64,000 nt of DNA from an uncultured Acetatifactor sp. (GTDB lineage: Bacteria; Bacillota; Clostridia; Lachnospirales; Lachnospiraceae): positions 9,888 to 73,887 of the forward strand of contig CAJTKW010000015.1 in the NCBI GenBank assembly GCA_910577035.1, given 5' to 3'. Of this stretch, positions 16,993 through 26,553 are shown piece by piece; position 1 is the first letter of the stretch, and each line of letters starts with the position of its first letter. The position numbers were made by a program, and so were the translations under genes. The notes below the pieces were generated by a model that worked only from the letters and a program-made list of their open reading frames with translations, was not told where the DNA came from and ran no database searches.

Positions 16993-17021
16993 ATTATACT
17001 GGAAAGCCCGAATATTGGCAA
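16993..17021 (-). promoter_or_regulatory. promoter of the GH51 lipoprotein gene
   Basis: TTGCCA (17021-17016) and a perfect TATAAT (16998-16993) are separated by 17 bases, in the 128-base gap after the GH43 gene. No copy of the 16-bp LacI operator is present here, so expression may be constitutive or differently controlled. Confidence 0.7.
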
Positions 17022-17085
17022 TCCAAAAAAGCAGGACAGGCTAAACTTCTATATATCTTCTATATACGGCTCTTTACAATTTCCA

Positions 17086-18483
17086 TTACAGCAGGGCAAA
17101 GGACAACAGGCTGGCATTTCCCTGCCCTCTGTAAGTCAGGTACAGCGCCTGCACGCCATCCGGCATGGCAATGTCCGCCTCGTAGTCCTCCCACACATTG
17201 GTATACACCACCGGAATCCGGGCCAGGACCTCTCCGTCCCATTTCGTCCGCACCTCAAAGGTGCCGTTGGCATACCCCCGCACCGTAATGCGGATCTTCG
17301 TTACTCCCTGCATGTCAAAATACTTGAAGCCGGCCGTAGCGGAATCCGTGATATTGGCAATGTACCCCGGCTCTTCGTCGCCGTCCCTGCCGTCCTGCAT
17401 CACCTTGGGCTGCTTTGCGCCGCCCACATGCCCTTCGGGCTCGTCCGTGAACAGACGGCATACGATATGGGCCGGATATTCCCCTTTTCCCACCAGAGGC
17501 CCGCCGTTTAAGCCGCAGGAGGTCAGCTCCACCTGGGCAAAGCTCCCGTCCTCCGCAAGCGTAAGCTTCTCCGCACAGCCCTGCCGGCTGTACCAGGTGC
17601 CGTTGGTATGGCGATGATAGAATATATACCACTCACCGTTTATTTCCACCAGGCCGCCGTGATTGTTTGCCCCGTAGGCCATGGGCATATCCCCCGGCTT
17701 GTCATGGTCGATGTGCAGGTCGCAGTTGCTCACCAGCACGCCCCTGTATACGAAGCCCTCCCTGGGATGCTTGCTGGTGGCATAGCACAGCTCGTGCATC
17801 ACCTCGGAAGAATAGACAAAGTAATAGGTATCTCCGATTTTACGGATGGAAGACGCCTCAAAGAAGGAATGGCCTTCAAAGCCGCTTCCCTGGCAGTGAG
17901 TGTACCCCGGCACTACGCATACAGGGGATTCCAGCACCGTCAGCATATCCTCATCCAGCACCACCGCCATGGAGCCTGAGCGGTCCTTGTCCCATCTGCC
18001 GCTGAAGCCGGTATAGAGATAGGTCAGCTTCCCTTCCGTCAGCACCGCCGGGTCAAACTGAGGCTCGTCCCCCTCCTTCTCCCCAAGCCGGGTGCCGTCC
18101 GGATAATGGACATAGCCGTAAAATTCATACCGTCCCGCGGGAGTATCGCACACTGCCACGGACACAATAGGCTGCTTATCCAGCACATAATAGAGATAGT
18201 ATCTGCCGTCCGGTCCCCGGGTCACATCCGGGGCATAGAGGCAGGCCTTTCCCTCCTTGTTCAGCGGATCCTCATTTCTGGGGTAGATCACGCCCTCATA
18301 ACGCCAGTCTGCCAGATCATCCAAAGGCGCCGACCAGCACACATAATCCCCCATGCAGAATACATACCCATTGAAAAAGTCATGAGAACCGTAGACATAG
18401 ACCCTGTCTCCGTAGACATGGGGCTCGCCGTCCGGTATATACTCCCAGGACGGCAGGTACGGGTTAAATGCCTGTTTTTTCAT
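17086..18483 (-). CDS. GH43 family glycosidase with C-terminal CBM6-like domain
   Basis: A 465-residue cytoplasmic enzyme. The five-bladed GH43 propeller shows the catalytic base Asp18 ('IPDGEPHV'), the pKa-modulating Asp144 ('PQFDPAVL') and the acid Glu209 ('SFFEASSIRK'). The last 120 residues form a beta-sandwich like CBM6 ('TKIRITVRGYANGTFEVR'). Family activities are beta-xylosidase, alpha-L-arabinofuranosidase or arabinanase, and the locus favours arabinoxylo-oligosaccharides. The second ATG (18483) is chosen because AGGAGG is 9 bases away; the first is only 3 bases from it. It lies 21 bases after the carboxylesterase gene, so is co-transcribed. Confidence 0.88.
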   Translation of the reverse strand: MKKQAFNPYLPSWEYIPDGEPHVYGDRVYVYGSHDFFNGYVFCMGDYVCWSAPLDDLADWRYEGVIYPRNEDPLNKEGKACLYAPDVTRGPDGRYYLYYVLDKQPIVSVAVCDTPAGRYEFYGYVHYPDGTRLGEKEGDEPQFDPAVLTEGKLTYLYTGFSGRWDKDRSGSMAVVLDEDMLTVLESPVCVVPGYTHCQGSGFEGHSFFEASSIRKIGDTYYFVYSSEVMHELCYATSKHPREGFVYRGVLVSNCDLHIDHDKPGDMPMAYGANNHGGLVEINGEWYIFYHRHTNGTWYSRQGCAEKLTLAEDGSFAQVELTSCGLNGGPLVGKGEYPAHIVCRLFTDEPEGHVGGAKQPKVMQDGRDGDEEPGYIANITDSATAGFKYFDMQGVTKIRITVRGYANGTFEVRTKWDGEVLARIPVVYTNVWEDYEADIAMPDGVQALYLTYRGQGNASLLSFALL

Positions 18484-18504
18484 GCTCATTATCCTCCTCG
18501 TCTT

Positions 18505-20031
18505 TCATTTCCCCTCGGAAATGCGCTCTTTCATAATATCCATCAGAAATTCCTGAAAAGGTGTTGCCTCTTCTTTTTGAGGGACCGGTCCCTCAGGCCT
18601 GAACCTCATCTCCCAGGGCTCCTCCCTGCTGTACGGCTGCCACAGGGGCATGGGACTTCCGTCCGCGTCGGCTCCGTTGGGATCCCCGGTTTTGATAAAG
18701 TTAGCCCAGTAATTACACATCTGCCTGGCCAGGTCATAATGCCTTCCCACAAAGGGCCTCCAGCATTTCGCCAGAGTCTCGAAGAAAAACCACAGATCCG
18801 AGGAATGGAAGGTACCCGGATTGTCCCACCCCGGAATATCCGGCTCAAAACAGTAATAATAGCAGGGTTTTCCATCCCCCCTGGGGTAACGAAACAGGCT
18901 CTTTGCCGTACACTCTATGCCGCTGACCCTGGCATACCGGCCCTCGTGGTCCTGCTGTCCGGCCTCTGCAAAGGCAAGAAATTCCTTTGCCTTCTCCCCG
19001 AAGCATTCCGCTGCCTTCTCCTCCAGCTCCTCCCTCGAATCCGCCGTGAGGAAATTCGGAAACTCGTCCGCGGTATTGCCTGCCATCACCGCAACGGGCA
19101 CACTTTTTCCCTCCTGAAACAGCTTCAGGGGATCTCCCAGACAGAAGCGCCCGTCCTCCACTACGCCCATCCTGGGGTTTGAACGGGCATATTCGGCGTA
19201 TTTGTCACGGATATACAGGGCGTCCAGCTTTCTGGCCTCCTCCAGGGAGCTCACCCCCAGGAAAGTAAAAAAGGCACTGCCGTTCTCCTCTGCCTCCTGC
19301 ATGTCCTGGGCCTTTCCCATCCGTCCCTGATTATAGGGGCTTCTGATCATGGCGCTCATAATCACCGCCTTCTGGAAAAGCCCCCGGTTGTCCGGGCAGG
19401 CCATCTGGCTCAGCACGCTTCCCCCGCCGGCAGACTGTCCGGCAATGGTAATATTCTCCGGATCCCCGCCAAAGGCGGCAATATTACGCACCACCCACCT
19501 GATGCCCGCCTGCTGGTCCAGGCTTCCGAAATTAGCCGGAGCCTCCGGCTGTTCCCCGGTCAGCTGCGGGTGGGCCAGGAATCCGAATACATTGATCCGG
19601 TAATTGACCGTCACTACCACCACTCCTCTACGGGCAAGCCTCTCCCCGTCGAATTCCATCTCCGCAGGATATCCCCACTGCAGCGCCCCGCCGTAGAACC
19701 ACACCAGCACCGGCTGCTTCTCCTCCGCTTTCCGGGCTCCGGTCCACACATTCAGATACAGGCAGTCCTCCCCCATGTCTATCTCAGGGTCCACATGCCA
19801 TTCCCGGCAGTAAATGTCATCCCCAAGCCCCGGCGTGTCCTGTACCGCTATGGGGCCAAAGCGAAAGGCATCCCTGACCCCCTCCCAGTCTTCACAGGGC
19901 TGGGGCGCCCGCCACCGGTTCTCCCCCACCGGCGGCGCTGCAAAGGGGATTCCCTTAAAAGCCGTAATCCTGGGATCTGCCGCCTCTATGCCCCTGACCC
20001 AGCCGTTTTCCGTCTTTACCTTTCTGATCAT
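18505..20031 (-). CDS. type-B carboxylesterase, arabinoxylan locus copy 1
   Basis: A 508-residue alpha/beta hydrolase. 'FKGIPFAAPPVGENRW' and 'GEDCLYLNVW' are the type-B carboxylesterase signatures, and the nucleophile is Ser200 in 'GQSAGGGS'. The acidic residue is probably in 'AGNTADEF' (about 322-323), and the histidine is His409 in 'GTFHSSDLWFF'. There is no signal peptide. Its position among xylosidases suggests removal of ester groups (acetyl or hydroxycinnamoyl) from imported oligosaccharides, but this is inferred. It is a close paralogue of the gene at 21304-22821, with the same residue numbering up to Ser200, pointing to a local duplication with a CE1 gene left between the copies. Confidence 0.88.
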   Translation of the reverse strand: MIRKVKTENGWVRGIEAADPRITAFKGIPFAAPPVGENRWRAPQPCEDWEGVRDAFRFGPIAVQDTPGLGDDIYCREWHVDPEIDMGEDCLYLNVWTGARKAEEKQPVLVWFYGGALQWGYPAEMEFDGERLARRGVVVVTVNYRINVFGFLAHPQLTGEQPEAPANFGSLDQQAGIRWVVRNIAAFGGDPENITIAGQSAGGGSVLSQMACPDNRGLFQKAVIMSAMIRSPYNQGRMGKAQDMQEAEENGSAFFTFLGVSSLEEARKLDALYIRDKYAEYARSNPRMGVVEDGRFCLGDPLKLFQEGKSVPVAVMAGNTADEFPNFLTADSREELEEKAAECFGEKAKEFLAFAEAGQQDHEGRYARVSGIECTAKSLFRYPRGDGKPCYYYCFEPDIPGWDNPGTFHSSDLWFFFETLAKCWRPFVGRHYDLARQMCNYWANFIKTGDPNGADADGSPMPLWQPYSREEPWEMRFRPEGPVPQKEEATPFQEFLMDIMKERISEGK

Positions 20032-20125
20032 ACGCTCTCCTTTCCGTTATGCGCTTATCTGCAGCCCCGGAGACAGCTTCCGGATGTCCCGCCTCCAGGG
20101 CTGCCCCGCTGCTTCCACCCGGCCC

Positions 20126-21286
<1,161 letters not shown>

Positions 21287-21303
21287 CTACATTATAATCG
21301 AGC

Positions 21304-22821
21304 CTACACCATTTCCCCAATCTGCTCTATAATAAGCTTCGTGAAATCGGATTCCTCATTGGTCCTTACTACAGGGCCTTCACCGGTAAAAAGCATTTCC
21401 GTCCTATGCTCCGGGGTATAGCAGTCCCAGTAAGGCATATCGCTGCCGTCAGCGTCCTTCCCGTTGGGATCTCCTGTGGAGATGAAATTGGCCCAGTAAT
21501 TGCACATCTTCCGGGACAGGTCATAATGCCTGCCCACAAAGGGCCGCCAGCACTTGGCCAGGGTCTCAAAGAAGAACCACAGATCCACGGAATGGAACGT
21601 GCCGGGATCGTCCCAGCCGGGAATATCCGCCTGGAAGCTGTAATAATAGTTTTTCCGGGGCTTTGCACCTGCCGCATTTTTCAGGAACTCGCTTCTCACC
21701 GTACAGCTGATTCCGCTCACCGGAGCATAGCCGGTGTCCGTTTTCACCCGGGCTTCCGGACAGGCCAGGAATCTCTCCGCCCGCTCTCCCAGAAGCTCTC
21801 CGGCCATGCGCTTCAGCTCCTCCTCGTCGGCTGCCGGAATCTCATTGTGGAATTCGTCCTCCGTATTTCCGGCCATCACTGCCACATCCACGCACTCTCC
21901 CTTTGCGTACAGCACAAGGGGATCCCCCACGCAGAAGCAGTTGTCCAGAACCGTGAACATGGCCGGATGCTCCCTGGTGTATTCCTCATAGCGGTCCCGG
22001 ATAAACGCAGCCTCCAGCTTTCTGGCTTCTTCCAAAGTCTTCACTCCCAGGAAATCGAAAAACGCCTGCCCGTTTCTCTCCGCACTGTCCAGCTTCTCCG
22101 GATCTCCTATTCCTCCTGCCCTGTAGGGGCTTCTGATCATAGCGCTCATGATGATGGCCTTCTGGAACAGGCCCTCATTCTTCTTACAGGCCATCTGGCT
22201 CAGCACGCTTCCGCCGCCTGCGGATTGGCCTGCAATGGTGATATTACCGGGATCACCCCCGAAGGCCGCAATATTGCGCACCACCCATTTCAGCCCTGCC
22301 TGCTGATCCAGGCTTCCGAAATTGGAGGGTGCCTCCGGCTGCTCCCTGGTCAGATCCGGATGCGCCAGATAGCCGAATACATTCAATCTGTAATTGATGG
22401 AAACCACTACGATTCCCCTTCTGGCCAGGCGCTCCCCGTCAAACTCCATCTCCGCAGGATAGCCGCACTGCAGCCCGCCGCCGAAAAACCATACCAGCAC
22501 GGGACGCTTCTCCTCCGGCTTCCCGGCCCCGGTCCACACATTCAGGTACAAACAGTCCTCCCCCATGGCGATCTCCGGATCCACATGCCATTCTCTACAG
22601 TAAATATCGTCTCCCAGTCCGGGAACGCTTTGCATGGAAATGGGGGCAAACCGGTATGCCTCCAATACCCCTTCCCAGTCAGCGGCAGGCTGGGGCGCCC
22701 GCCATCTGTTCTCCCCCACCGGAGGCGCCGCAAAGGGAATCCCCTTAAAGGCCGTAATCCTGGGATCCGCCGCCTCAATTCCCCGCACCATTCCGTTTTC
22801 CGTTTTTACTGTTCTGATCAT
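21304..22821 (-). CDS. type-B carboxylesterase, arabinoxylan locus copy 2
   Basis: A 505-residue type-B carboxylesterase, very similar throughout to the protein encoded at 18505-20031, including 'FKGIPFAAPPVGENRW', Ser200 in 'GQSAGGGS' and 'GTFHSVDLWFF' with the catalytic histidine. The start at 22821 has GGAGGG upstream; a frame reaching back to 22881 would overlap the preceding gene and has no ribosome binding site. It is cytoplasmic. The two copies may have diverged in acyl or sugar preference, but nothing in the sequence decides this. Confidence 0.88.
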   Translation of the reverse strand: MIRTVKTENGMVRGIEAADPRITAFKGIPFAAPPVGENRWRAPQPAADWEGVLEAYRFAPISMQSVPGLGDDIYCREWHVDPEIAMGEDCLYLNVWTGAGKPEEKRPVLVWFFGGGLQCGYPAEMEFDGERLARRGIVVVSINYRLNVFGYLAHPDLTREQPEAPSNFGSLDQQAGLKWVVRNIAAFGGDPGNITIAGQSAGGGSVLSQMACKKNEGLFQKAIIMSAMIRSPYRAGGIGDPEKLDSAERNGQAFFDFLGVKTLEEARKLEAAFIRDRYEEYTREHPAMFTVLDNCFCVGDPLVLYAKGECVDVAVMAGNTEDEFHNEIPAADEEELKRMAGELLGERAERFLACPEARVKTDTGYAPVSGISCTVRSEFLKNAAGAKPRKNYYYSFQADIPGWDDPGTFHSVDLWFFFETLAKCWRPFVGRHYDLSRKMCNYWANFISTGDPNGKDADGSDMPYWDCYTPEHRTEMLFTGEGPVVRTNEESDFTKLIIEQIGEMV

Positions 22822-22861
22822 CCTTTTCCCTCCTCTTCCGGCTTTCCGTCCGTGTTTCTCT

Positions 22862-24856
22862 TTACGATTTTCTGGGATCAATATGGTAAATTTCGTTCTC
22901 CTTTACCTTCCGGAAGGGCCCGGGAAGCACCCTGCCGCCTTCCCCGGCATTCCCCAGGAAATCCTCTTCCCACAATACCCGGCGGTCAACCTTTGTTTCC
23001 CGTTCCAGGGCCGATACTTCCAGACTTCCCATATCTTCCACATGCTTTACGTGCTTCCGCCGCTCCAGTTCCCCCGGCATGCCGAACAAGGCTTCTCCGG
23101 CCTCCGCAAAGGTAATGGTTAAGCGTTCCGTGTCCACCTGAATGTCAAACCATCCCTCCTGCCCCGTAAGGTCAAATCCCTCAAACTCCTGCCAGGCAGG
23201 GAGATTTAAGCATACCTCCGGCTCGGGATAGAGCACCCGCAGATAACCGCCCTTCAGCTTTACGTACAGGTTCCCCTCCGAAACATTGTCCCTGGTGGGA
23301 AACTTGATGGCCGCTTCCCCGCAGTCATAGAAAATGTTCCCTGCCAGCACCGCATCCCTGGAGGTTCCTCCCCGCTCAATCCCGTGCATGCGAAAAGCCA
23401 CCGGCTTGGCGAAATAGCCCGCACTCCTGCATTTGCCGATCAGGTTGTTTACCACCCGCATACGGTCCGTACCTTCCCCGTACACGGCATACCCGTTGAC
23501 CACACTGTCCTCGGCCAGCTTATACCAGCCGGAGGAACCGGGCTGCTCCACAACCGCTTTCCGGTCAAATCTCCCCTCCACATTCCAGAAGATATTATGG
23601 TCAATCAGGTTTACCCCCTCTTTCGTGCATTCAATGAACACCGCCTCCCTCTGCTCAATACCGTTGAGGAACAGGTTCCTGGTCAGGCGGTTGTTCTCGT
23701 TTCCGCAGTCCAGCCAGATGTGGTCCGCCCGGAAGGTGTCCCGGAAAATATTGCGCCGGAACAGGCCGTTTCTGCTGTTATGCAGCTTCATCCCTCCCGC
23801 TTCCCAGGAGAGCTCCATACGCTGCCAGCCGGTTCCCGTAATCAGACAGTCCTCCACCAGCATATTCTCCGCGTGAAGCCCGGCAATGCCGCACACCCCC
23901 GCATCCCGCACCGTACATCTGCGGATTACGCTGTTGCCGATCGTCTGCCCTTCCTTCCACTCATGATGCCAGCATTCGTTGCCCACGTCGATTCCCACGG
24001 CATTGGACCAGTCTATGACACAGTCCTCTATGATCCAGTGATGGCCCCTGTAGCAGGACAAGGCTCCCCGCTGGGGCACCGGCGCCCCGGTGGCCGCATG
24101 GGCAAAGGTAAGTCCTTTTACTTTGATATAAGACAGAAAAGGCTCCGCCGGGGCAAAGCACTGCTCCCGGCAGGTAATCTCCATCACATGCTCCGCCGGA
24201 TCCCCATCCCCGGGGAGGCGGAAATGAACGGTCTGGCCGTTGGCTTCCACCCAGTAGGTTCCCTCCTCCCGGGACATCTGACCGTACAGGCTCACCTGCT
24301 TTAAAGGCTTGCCGTCACAGAATACCATCCCCCTTCTGTTCAAATAGGTAGTCATGTCCGTCTTGTCGTACTCCAAAAACAGTCTGTCATGAAGAATATT
24401 TACCGCGCAGAAGGGGTTATAGCCCCGGAACATATCCGGATCCAGTCTGTGCTGCCAGATACGCATTCCGGCATTTAGAGGTTCCCCGGGGAACCCGCCC
24501 AGGCGCCAGCCCGTGCTTTCACAAAAGCTCCTCACCTGCTCGGACGCTTTGACGATTACCTCTCCGTCGCCAAAGGCTTCGTAGCCGATCATCTTCTCCG
24601 GGGACTCCCCGCCCCTCCCGGGCCTGACCCACTCTCTGTAGGTTCCGCCATGAATCAGAATGCGGGTTCCGGGCTCTGCCACATCCGCCGCTTCCTGTAT
24701 GGTAAGAAAGGGACTGGCAGCACTGCCGTCCCCTTCTCCTTTCTTTCCGCGGGTACCGTCCACATGTATCTCTCTGTCAAAAACATTCTCCTTCTCCCAG
24801 AACGGAAAACAGGTTCCGTCGGGCAGCAGGGCTGTGGTATCCTCTTTTTTATTCAT
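22862..24856 (-). CDS. right-handed beta-helix protein, GH120-like beta-xylosidase
   Basis: A 664-residue protein without signal peptide. The N-terminal segment ('SAASPFLTIQEAADVA', 'GGTYREWVRP') and the later beta-helix coils ('HAENMLVEDCLI', 'RNIFRDT') resemble GH120 beta-xylosidases such as XylC of Thermoanaerobacterium as I recall them. The GH120 nucleophile and acid/base Asp-Glu pair has candidates in Asp383 ('HIWLDCGNE') and Glu409 ('AVFIEC'), 26 residues apart where XylC has 23. A beta-sandwich-like insertion lies at about 185-245. It probably splits xylo-oligosaccharides in the cytoplasm. A different carbohydrate-active beta-helix is the alternative. Confidence 0.75.
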   Translation of the reverse strand: MNKKEDTTALLPDGTCFPFWEKENVFDREIHVDGTRGKKGEGDGSAASPFLTIQEAADVAEPGTRILIHGGTYREWVRPGRGGESPEKMIGYEAFGDGEVIVKASEQVRSFCESTGWRLGGFPGEPLNAGMRIWQHRLDPDMFRGYNPFCAVNILHDRLFLEYDKTDMTTYLNRRGMVFCDGKPLKQVSLYGQMSREEGTYWVEANGQTVHFRLPGDGDPAEHVMEITCREQCFAPAEPFLSYIKVKGLTFAHAATGAPVPQRGALSCYRGHHWIIEDCVIDWSNAVGIDVGNECWHHEWKEGQTIGNSVIRRCTVRDAGVCGIAGLHAENMLVEDCLITGTGWQRMELSWEAGGMKLHNSRNGLFRRNIFRDTFRADHIWLDCGNENNRLTRNLFLNGIEQREAVFIECTKEGVNLIDHNIFWNVEGRFDRKAVVEQPGSSGWYKLAEDSVVNGYAVYGEGTDRMRVVNNLIGKCRSAGYFAKPVAFRMHGIERGGTSRDAVLAGNIFYDCGEAAIKFPTRDNVSEGNLYVKLKGGYLRVLYPEPEVCLNLPAWQEFEGFDLTGQEGWFDIQVDTERLTITFAEAGEALFGMPGELERRKHVKHVEDMGSLEVSALERETKVDRRVLWEEDFLGNAGEGGRVLPGPFRKVKENEIYHIDPRKS

Positions 24857-24889
24857 ATCCTTCCTGTTCCGCAGACGTACCTGCCTGCT

Positions 24890-26497
24890 TTATTTGGCCG
24901 CCTTTCTGAAAAGAATCACATTCCAGGACAGGGGCTTGACATGGGTTTTCAGCACATTGTTTTCAAAGGTTCCCCCCTGATGCTCCGCAGGCTTGATGAC
25001 ATCCGGTTCCTCATAGGTGTTCCTCGCCTCCAGGTCAGCGGTGTGCATCTCCTGATGGCCTGCAAACACATACTCCTCAAAGCCCCTGACATCCAGGGTC
25101 AGCGGATACTCCTCCTCTTCACTGCGGTTGATGACGAATACCGCCAGCTGCTCCCTCTCCTTATCCCAGGCGGAAGCGGCGTCTATGTAGTTCACGCCCT
25201 CCTTGCCGGTGTACTGGGAGGTATCATCTATGGCATACCCGGGCAGATCAAAGGTCTCGCTCTCCACGGCAGTCTCCATGGAGGTGCCCCGGGCATATTC
25301 CATCATCTGGCAGTAAGCGTAATGGGAAGCCGACTTCCATACATGGTCATGGTCGGAGGCACACAGTGCTCCCAGGCCGCCTGTCATACAGCCAATCTTC
25401 ACCCGGTCCGCATGGCGCAGGAACGCCAGCTGGATGGACAGCATGGACAGCATCTGCAGCAGATCCCCGCCCGGGCGGAAACGCTCTTCCATATTGTCGG
25501 GGTCATGAAGGATATATTTCCGCTGAGGGTCAAATCTGTAATGCGCCCGGATCATATTGTGGTAGCCGTATCCCGGATGCAGAGGGGTATTGGGCCGGAT
25601 CATGGCACCGTACTCGTCAAAGGAGAGCATGATCTTCTTCGGAGAACGGCATTTTGCCCCGATCAGGTCACAGAGGGCTACCTCCGTATTGATAAAGTCC
25701 TCGTAATACACGGAGCCGCCCAAAAGCGCCTTCACATCTCCGGGAGGTGCGCTGTGGTAATGGTGCATGGAAAGATAGTCCACGGAATCATAGCATTCCT
25801 GCAGCACCGTTTCCTCCCACTGAGGATAATGATCCATGAAAAGCGCCGAAGAAGCACACACCGCCGTCTCGATTCGTCCGTCGATCCATTTGATGGCCTT
25901 GGATATTTCGTTGGCCCGGACACCGTAGCCTCTTGGATCCTTGTCCCAGGAACCCAGCTGCCAGGGACCGTCCATTTCATTGCCCAGATACCAGGTCTTC
26001 ACGTCGTAGGGCTGCTCATGGCCGTTCTTCCGGCGCAGGTCGGACCACCAGGTCCCGCCCTCATGATTGGTGTATTCCACTATATCCATGGCGTCCCGCA
26101 TATCCCCGGTGCCCAGGTTAATGGTGTAGAGAGGCTCCGCTCCCACCTTCTCCGCCCACTGCAGATACTCGTCATGGCCTACCTCGTTTGTGATGTACTG
26201 GTGCCACGCCGGGTCAAGCCTTACTTTTCTTTCTTCCTTCGGCCCGATGGAATCCTTCCAGCTCCAGGCCGACACAAAATTCCCTCCGGGAAGGCGCACC
26301 GCCGGCATATCCGTGGCTTTCAGCGCATCGATAAAGTCCTGGCGAAAGCCCTGCCCGTCAGCCGTGGGATGCTTGGGATTGAACATGGTGCCGTTTACCA
26401 TGGTGCCTATAGGCTCCAGGAAAGTACTGAATAATCTGGGGGAAATTTCCCCGGTCTCATAAGACGGATGAACCGTTATTTTTGCTTGTTTGGCCAT
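24890..26497 (-). CDS. abfA: intracellular GH51 alpha-L-arabinofuranosidase
   Basis: A 535-residue enzyme of the normal intracellular GH51 length with no signal peptide. 'RLPGGNFVSAWSWKDSIGP' is the family's substrate-pocket segment, the acid/base is Glu174 ('YLGNEMDGPW') and the nucleophile is Glu295 ('LSFDEYGAM'). A C-terminal beta-sandwich ('LAVFVINRS', 'HVKPLSWNVILF') closes the fold. It removes arabinofuranosyl side chains from imported oligosaccharides. It is 33 bases upstream of the GH120-like gene and 56 bases downstream of the double esterase, in one operon. Confidence 0.93.
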   Translation of the reverse strand: MAKQAKITVHPSYETGEISPRLFSTFLEPIGTMVNGTMFNPKHPTADGQGFRQDFIDALKATDMPAVRLPGGNFVSAWSWKDSIGPKEERKVRLDPAWHQYITNEVGHDEYLQWAEKVGAEPLYTINLGTGDMRDAMDIVEYTNHEGGTWWSDLRRKNGHEQPYDVKTWYLGNEMDGPWQLGSWDKDPRGYGVRANEISKAIKWIDGRIETAVCASSALFMDHYPQWEETVLQECYDSVDYLSMHHYHSAPPGDVKALLGGSVYYEDFINTEVALCDLIGAKCRSPKKIMLSFDEYGAMIRPNTPLHPGYGYHNMIRAHYRFDPQRKYILHDPDNMEERFRPGGDLLQMLSMLSIQLAFLRHADRVKIGCMTGGLGALCASDHDHVWKSASHYAYCQMMEYARGTSMETAVESETFDLPGYAIDDTSQYTGKEGVNYIDAASAWDKEREQLAVFVINRSEEEEYPLTLDVRGFEEYVFAGHQEMHTADLEARNTYEEPDVIKPAEHQGGTFENNVLKTHVKPLSWNVILFRKAAK

Positions 26498-26553
26498 ATC
26501 TTCCCTTTCTTTTATGATAAAGTATTATTTTCCGTCCTGCATGCCGCTTTATA

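Noticed and set aside
21406..23115. Long plus-strand frame of 569 codons opposite the carboxylesterase and beta-helix genes
   Set aside because: It is a shadow of strongly supported minus-strand genes in GC-rich codons: no ribosome binding site, His/Pro/Arg-rich low-quality translation, no family motif. The same holds for 24650-26434, 30282-31910 and 33000-34575 on the plus strand.
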